64,000 nucleotides of DNA, from positions 310,001-374,000 of the forward strand of contig NZ_JAVDPW010000007.1 of NCBI RefSeq assembly GCF_031453975.1, written 5' to 3'. A model generated the notes under the pieces. That model worked only from the letters and a program-made list of their open reading frames with translations, was not told the DNA's origin and did not search any database. Source of the stretch: Inquilinus ginsengisoli_A. GTDB taxonomy: Bacteria; Pseudomonadota; Alphaproteobacteria; DSM-16000; Inquilinaceae. Shown here one piece after another: positions 58,766-64,000 of the stretch. Made by a program: the position numbers and the translations under genes. Positions within the stretch are counted from its first letter, which is position 1. Every line of letters starts with the position of its first letter.

Positions 58766-60058
58766 GTGACCGCTGACGCCGCCCCCGCCGCCGCGCCGGC
58801 CTCCTCGCGGTCCGCGATCTTCGGCTGGTGCCTCTACGACTGGGCGATGAGCGCCTTCAACACGGTCATCGGCACCTTCGTGTTCTCGGTCTATTTCGCC
58901 AAGGGCATCGTCGGCGACGCCGACCATGGCGCGGCGCTGTGGGGTGTCGTCGCCGGCAGCGCCGGCATTGCCATCGCGCTGCTCAGCCCGGTCCTCGGCG
59001 CCGTGGCCGACCATGGCGGGCGGCGCAAGGCCTGGTTGGCCACCTGCGTCGCGGTGTCGGTGGTGCCGACCGCGCTGCTCTGGTTCATGGCGCCGGAGCC
59101 GTCGTCGATCGTACCGGCGATGCTCCTGGTCGGCATCGCCACCATCGCCTTCGAACTGTCCTACGTCTTCTACAACGCGCTGCTGATCGACGTGGCGCCG
59201 CCCGGGATGCTCGGCCGCGTCTCCGGCTGGGGCTGGGGCCTCGGCTATTTCGGCGGGCTGTTCTGCCTGGTCATCGCCCTGTTCGGGCTGATCGGCTTCG
59301 GTGGCGCCGCGCCGCTGTTGCCGCTGCCGGACGTGGCCCAGGCCGGGCCGCGCGCCACCGGGCCGCTGGTGGCGCTGTGGTGGGTGGTGTTCGCCCTGCC
59401 GCTGCTGCTGCTGGTCCGCGAACGGCCGGGCGGGGCCCCGATCGGCACCGCGATCCGCCGCGGCCTGGCCGATCTGGGGCGCACGCTGAAATCGCTGCCC
59501 GCCCAGGGCAACATGGTCCGCTTCCTGGTCGGCAGCGCCATCTACCGCGAAGGCTTCAACGTGCTGTTCGCCTTCGGCGGCATCTACGCCGCGGGCGCCC
59601 TGGGCCTCAATTTCGGGCAGATCGTGCTGTTCGCGATCGGCCTCAACGTGACCTCGGGCATCGGCGCGTTCCTGTTCGCCTGGGTCGATGACGGGATCGG
59701 GTCGAAGCCGACGATCCTGATCGCCATCGTCGGGCTGGTCGCCATCGGCGTGCCGCTGATCCTGGTCACCGACCCGGTCTGGTTCATCGGCCTGGCCCTG
59801 GTGCTGGGCCTGTTCCTCGGCCCGGCCCAGGCGGCCAGCCGGACCCTGATGGGGCGGCTGGCCCCGGCAGGCGGCGAGGCCGAGGCCTATGGCCTGTACG
59901 GCCTGACCGGCCGCGCCACCGGCTTCGTCGGCCCCTGGCTGTTCGCGGCCGCGACGGCCGTGTTCGCCAGCCAGCGCGCCGGCATGGCGGTGGTCATCGC
60001 CCTGTTCGCGATCGGCGGCCTGATCGTGGCGACGGTGCGGGAACCGGCTCGGGGGTAA
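58766..60058 (+). CDS. MFS transporter, UMF1/Atg22-like
   Basis: The 430-residue membrane protein begins IFGWCLYDWAMSAFNTVIGTF, the characteristic YDWA start of the UMF1/Atg22-like MFS branch, and has GAVADHGGRRKAW as the MFS loop motif. Twelve helices are visible. Substrate unknown; Atg22 exports amino acids from yeast vacuoles. GTG start with GAGG nine bases upstream. It lies between two palindromic repeats, interrupting an otherwise conserved neighbourhood. Confidence 0.86.
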   Translation: MTADAAPAAAPASSRSAIFGWCLYDWAMSAFNTVIGTFVFSVYFAKGIVGDADHGAALWGVVAGSAGIAIALLSPVLGAVADHGGRRKAWLATCVAVSVVPTALLWFMAPEPSSIVPAMLLVGIATIAFELSYVFYNALLIDVAPPGMLGRVSGWGWGLGYFGGLFCLVIALFGLIGFGGAAPLLPLPDVAQAGPRATGPLVALWWVVFALPLLLLVRERPGGAPIGTAIRRGLADLGRTLKSLPAQGNMVRFLVGSAIYREGFNVLFAFGGIYAAGALGLNFGQIVLFAIGLNVTSGIGAFLFAWVDDGIGSKPTILIAIVGLVAIGVPLILVTDPVWFIGLALVLGLFLGPAQAASRTLMGRLAPAGGEAEAYGLYGLTGRATGFVGPWLFAAATAVFASQRAGMAVVIALFAIGGLIVATVREPARG

Positions 60059-60068
60059 GCCTCTCCGC

Positions 60069-60146
60069 GTAGGTTGGGTTCGCGGGTGCGAACCCAACAT
60101 CCCACGATCGGATGCGTGTGGGTTCGCCAGGGCGAACCCAACCTAC
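60069..60146. repeat. intergenic palindromic repeat, GTAGGTTGGGTTCGC family
   Basis: The 78-bp element has 15-bp perfect terminal arms GTAGGTTGGGTTCGC and GCGAACCCAACCTAC, plus inner copies of the same motif (GCGAACCCAAC and GTGGGTTCGC) that form two side hairpins. It lies between the convergent MFS and purH genes and may act as a bidirectional terminator. Confidence 0.85.
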
Positions 60147-60159
60147 CCGCGATGGCCGC

Positions 60160-61743
<1,584 letters not shown>

Positions 61744-61819
61744 CGGACGGCTCCTGAACGGGATGCGCCCGTCTTTAGACCCGACGGGGAGGGATGTCGA
61801 CCCGCGCGTGGCTTGGGGG

Positions 61820-63484
61820 CTAAGCTAAACGCCGCTCGCGGCGCAGGATCCACTGCACGCCGGTGCTCTCGGGCCCGACCTCGCCCCAGATCACCACCTG
61901 GGTGGTCTTGCGGCGGTCGGCGCCGCGGCCGGCATAGACGCCTTCCTCCAGCGCCACCTCGCCGCCATAGCCGCGCAGCCGCCAGCCGTCGCCGCCGGGC
62001 AGCCGGATGATCACCGAGCTGCCGCCCTGCACCGGCGACAGCTGCAGCGCCGGGTGCAGGTGGAAGCGGATGGCGAAGGGCAGGCCGCGCGAAGTCTCGT
62101 TCTCGGCGAACAGGATGTCCTCGCCGCGCAGCTCGTCGCCATTGGCCGACAGCTCCAGCCGGCGGCGGTGGATCAGCCCCATCGCCTCGCGATAGCCGTC
62201 ATGCCAGGCGTCGATCAGGATCGACTGCGGCGTCTCCTGGCGGTCGATCTCGATGTCGCGCGGTCGCTTGCCGATGCCGCCGTCGCGCAGGATCTCGGCC
62301 GAATCGCGGCCGGCGACCGACAGGGTGGAATGCGCCGGCGTGCCGCGCAGCGCGGTGTGCCAGGCGCTGTCCTCGGGCGTGCCGCGGCCGGTCCAGGCGC
62401 CGCAATTGACGATCATGCGCTCGCGCCCGACCGACAGCTCGAAGCTCAGCAGCCCGGCATGGCTGCCGCCGTCCAGCCCGGCGGGCGGCGGGGCGCCGAC
62501 ATCCATCAGCAACAGGGTGCGGCCGGCCATGGCGCGTTCGAAGCCGCTGTGCCGCGCGCTCTTCGGCGCCCGGTTCTTGGAATCGGCCTGGGCCAGGACG
62601 GCGTCGATCAGCACCGGCTCGCCCTCCTGCGCGTCGTTGAACAGGGCGAAGCCGCCGTCGCCGTGGCGGAACAGGCGCAGCGCCGGCGCCATCCGGTCGA
62701 TCGCCAGGTGCAGCGCGTCCGGCACATGGCTCTGGGCGGCGCGGAAGGCGGCGCGGATGTCGATCAGGTGCCGCAGCATGGTCAGGTGGATCGACGGGTT
62801 GCGCTGGACGTGCCCGCCATCCGGCAGCACCTGGCGCGGCAGGCATTTGCCCAGGATGCGCTGGGCCAGGTCCAGCCGCGCGCGGCCCTGCGGCAGGGCG
62901 ACGGCGCCGTAGACCAGCCCCTTCACCGTCTGGATCTGGCGCGGGTCCAGCGGGTCGCCGTCGGCGACGCGGGTCAAATGGCGCAGCTGTCGCGACAGGC
63001 TGGCGAAGACGCGGGCGCGGAAATCGTCGTCGGCGCTGGCGCAGAAGAAATCATGGGCGCCCAGCCAGCTGGCGATGCGCAGCCCCAGGATGTCCGGACG
63101 CCACATCAGCGGGTGCCAGCGGTCGTAGCGCTCGATCCAATGGTCGATCAGCCGCCGCGCCTGGCGCCGGGCCTGGTCGCCGCCGGCGGCGCGCAGGTCG
63201 CGCAGCCATTCGAAGCCGTGCAGCGCCTCGGTGAAGCTGGGGTCGGCGCCGAACGGCTCCCATGGCGCCGCGGCCGCCGCCTCATAGGTCTGGCCGCCCA
63301 GCCGGTAGACCCCGGCGATCAGCGCCGCGCCGCGCTCGGCGTCGCCCGGCCAGGGGTCGGGCGGCACCATCAGCAGGTCGCGCGGTCCCTTGCGCCCGAG
63401 CGCCACGGAGTAGAGCGGATTTGAATAGGCGATCCGCGTCAGCTGGTCGTGGACGTTGCGGGTGAGGGTGCGCGGGCTCCGCAT
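61820..63484 (-). CDS. heparinase II/III family protein
   Basis: The 554-residue protein has an alpha-helical toroid (LLMVPPDPWPGDAERGAALI; HPLMWRPDILGLRIASWLGA) and a C-terminal beta-sandwich heparinase II/III domain (VGRERMIVNCGAW; GTPAHSTLSVAGRDSAEI). Such proteins may cleave uronic-acid polysaccharides, but the alphaproteobacterial members lying by rpe and purH are uncharacterised. It starts 3 bp after rpe, so they are co-transcribed. No signal peptide is evident. Confidence 0.92.
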   Translation of the reverse strand: MRSPRTLTRNVHDQLTRIAYSNPLYSVALGRKGPRDLLMVPPDPWPGDAERGAALIAGVYRLGGQTYEAAAAAPWEPFGADPSFTEALHGFEWLRDLRAAGGDQARRQARRLIDHWIERYDRWHPLMWRPDILGLRIASWLGAHDFFCASADDDFRARVFASLSRQLRHLTRVADGDPLDPRQIQTVKGLVYGAVALPQGRARLDLAQRILGKCLPRQVLPDGGHVQRNPSIHLTMLRHLIDIRAAFRAAQSHVPDALHLAIDRMAPALRLFRHGDGGFALFNDAQEGEPVLIDAVLAQADSKNRAPKSARHSGFERAMAGRTLLLMDVGAPPPAGLDGGSHAGLLSFELSVGRERMIVNCGAWTGRGTPEDSAWHTALRGTPAHSTLSVAGRDSAEILRDGGIGKRPRDIEIDRQETPQSILIDAWHDGYREAMGLIHRRRLELSANGDELRGEDILFAENETSRGLPFAIRFHLHPALQLSPVQGGSSVIIRLPGGDGWRLRGYGGEVALEEGVYAGRGADRRKTTQVVIWGEVGPESTGVQWILRRERRLA

Positions 63485-63487
63485 GTA

Positions 63488-64000
63488 TCAGCCGTTGCCG
63501 CGGATGGCGGCGATGTTGGCGGCGTAGGCCGCGGGCCCGCCGCGGAATGCCGCGGTGCCGGCGACCAGGGTGTCGGCACCGGCGGCGACCACACGCGGCG
63601 CGGTCTCCGGCGTCACCCCGCCATCGATCTCGATCCGCACGTCCAGGCCGGCCTTGTCGATCATCTCGCGCAGCCGGGCGACCTTGTCGACCTGGCTTTC
63701 GATGAAGCTCTGCCCGCCGAAGCCGGGATTGACCGTCATCACCAGCACCAGGTCGATGTCGCCCAGCAGCTCCTCGACCATGGCGATCGGCGTGCCGGGG
63801 CTCAGCACCACGCCCGGCGCCTTGCCGAGCGAGCGGATCAGCTGGACGGTGCGGTGCGGGTGGGGGCCGGCCTCGGGGTGGAAGCTGATGCGGTCCGCCC
63901 CGGCCTCGGCGAAGGCCGGGATGTAGGGGTCGGCCGGGCCGATCATCAGATGCACGTCGAAGGGCAGGGCGGACCAGGGCCGCAGCGCCTTCACCACGGA
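63488..64000 (-). CDS. rpe: ribulose-phosphate 3-epimerase, N-terminus outside window
   Basis: About 170 C-terminal residues of this TIM-barrel enzyme are in the window; the first 50-60 lie beyond position 64000. Visible motifs: FDVHLMI (metal His/Asp), ISFHPEAG, MTVNPGFGGQSFIE and EIDGGVTPETA. The enzyme interconverts ribulose- and xylulose-5-phosphate in the pentose phosphate and Calvin pathways. An internal GTG at 63997 is not the true start. It precedes the heparinase-like gene and purH. Confidence 0.95.
   Translation of the reverse strand, partial: SVVKALRPWSALPFDVHLMIGPADPYIPAFAEAGADRISFHPEAGPHPHRTVQLIRSLGKAPGVVLSPGTPIAMVEELLGDIDLVLVMTVNPGFGGQSFIESQVDKVARLREMIDKAGLDVRIEIDGGVTPETAPRVVAAGADTLVAGTAAFRGGPAAYAANIAAIRGNG

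Overview
The window reads as chromosomal DNA of a G+C-rich alphaproteobacterium, most likely a rhodospirillalean (Inquilinus/Azospirillum-like). This rests on gene order typical of the class (nadD-rsfS-rlmH, gpmI, ctpA-rppH at one end; DUF1674, htpX, purH, a heparinase-like gene and rpe at the other), on GapR/DUF2312 and DUF1244 genes, and on the strong G+C bias, which creates many long antisense open frames. Genus-level placement is inference. No rRNA, tRNA, CRISPR array or prophage was seen.

Layout. 1-2.4 kb: a truncated MDR-type MFS pump coupled to a MarR repressor with a perfect palindromic operator, an AraC regulator and a small unknown gene behind a Fur-box-like sequence. 2.4-10.2 kb: core genes rppH, ctpA, gpmI, rlmH, rsfS, nadD and proA, interrupted by two tandem paralogous lipoprotein genes. 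10.2-21 kb: GH15 glycosidase, an MFS carrier, two tandem paralogous exported TPR proteins, a MerR-ATPase fusion, a SnoaL-like protein, pyruvate kinase, ACT and EamA proteins, a DUF6454-like protein and an SDR. 21-25 kb: an N-formylglutamate amidohydrolase-like gene, a carboxylate-amine ligase, DUF1244 and gapR. 25-33.4 kb: accessory regulators and transporters (AraC, OhrR-like MarR, MFS, LysE, GntR, SDR/LysR) and an AT-rich patch beside an orphan beta-rich protein.

33.4-47 kb is the most coherent functional block: a MetF-like reductase, a GlxA/GbdR-type regulator, formate-tetrahydrofolate ligase (fhs), a small dual-specificity phosphatase and the complete heterotetrameric sarcosine oxidase operon soxBDAG. 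Sarcosine oxidation delivers one-carbon units to tetrahydrofolate, which fhs and the MetF-like protein can interconvert. The leaders of all three transcription units carry clustered GTCGC repeats, suggesting a shared regulon. An intact IS481-family element with 49-bp ends and a CTTGA target duplication sits in this block, inserted exactly in the hairpin loop of an intergenic palindromic repeat.

47-57 kb: several intergenic palindromic repeat families, an unrecognised acidic protein, a GFA-type protein, a MarR-FUSC-DUF1656-HlyD efflux operon (AaeXAB type), an ABC exporter, an unknown periplasmic protein and a Tat-exported OpgG/OpgD-family glucan protein. 57-64 kb: DUF1674 (SDH assembly factor), htpX, an MFS transporter bracketed by two repeat elements, then purH, a heparinase II/III-family gene and the 3' part of rpe, all on the minus strand.
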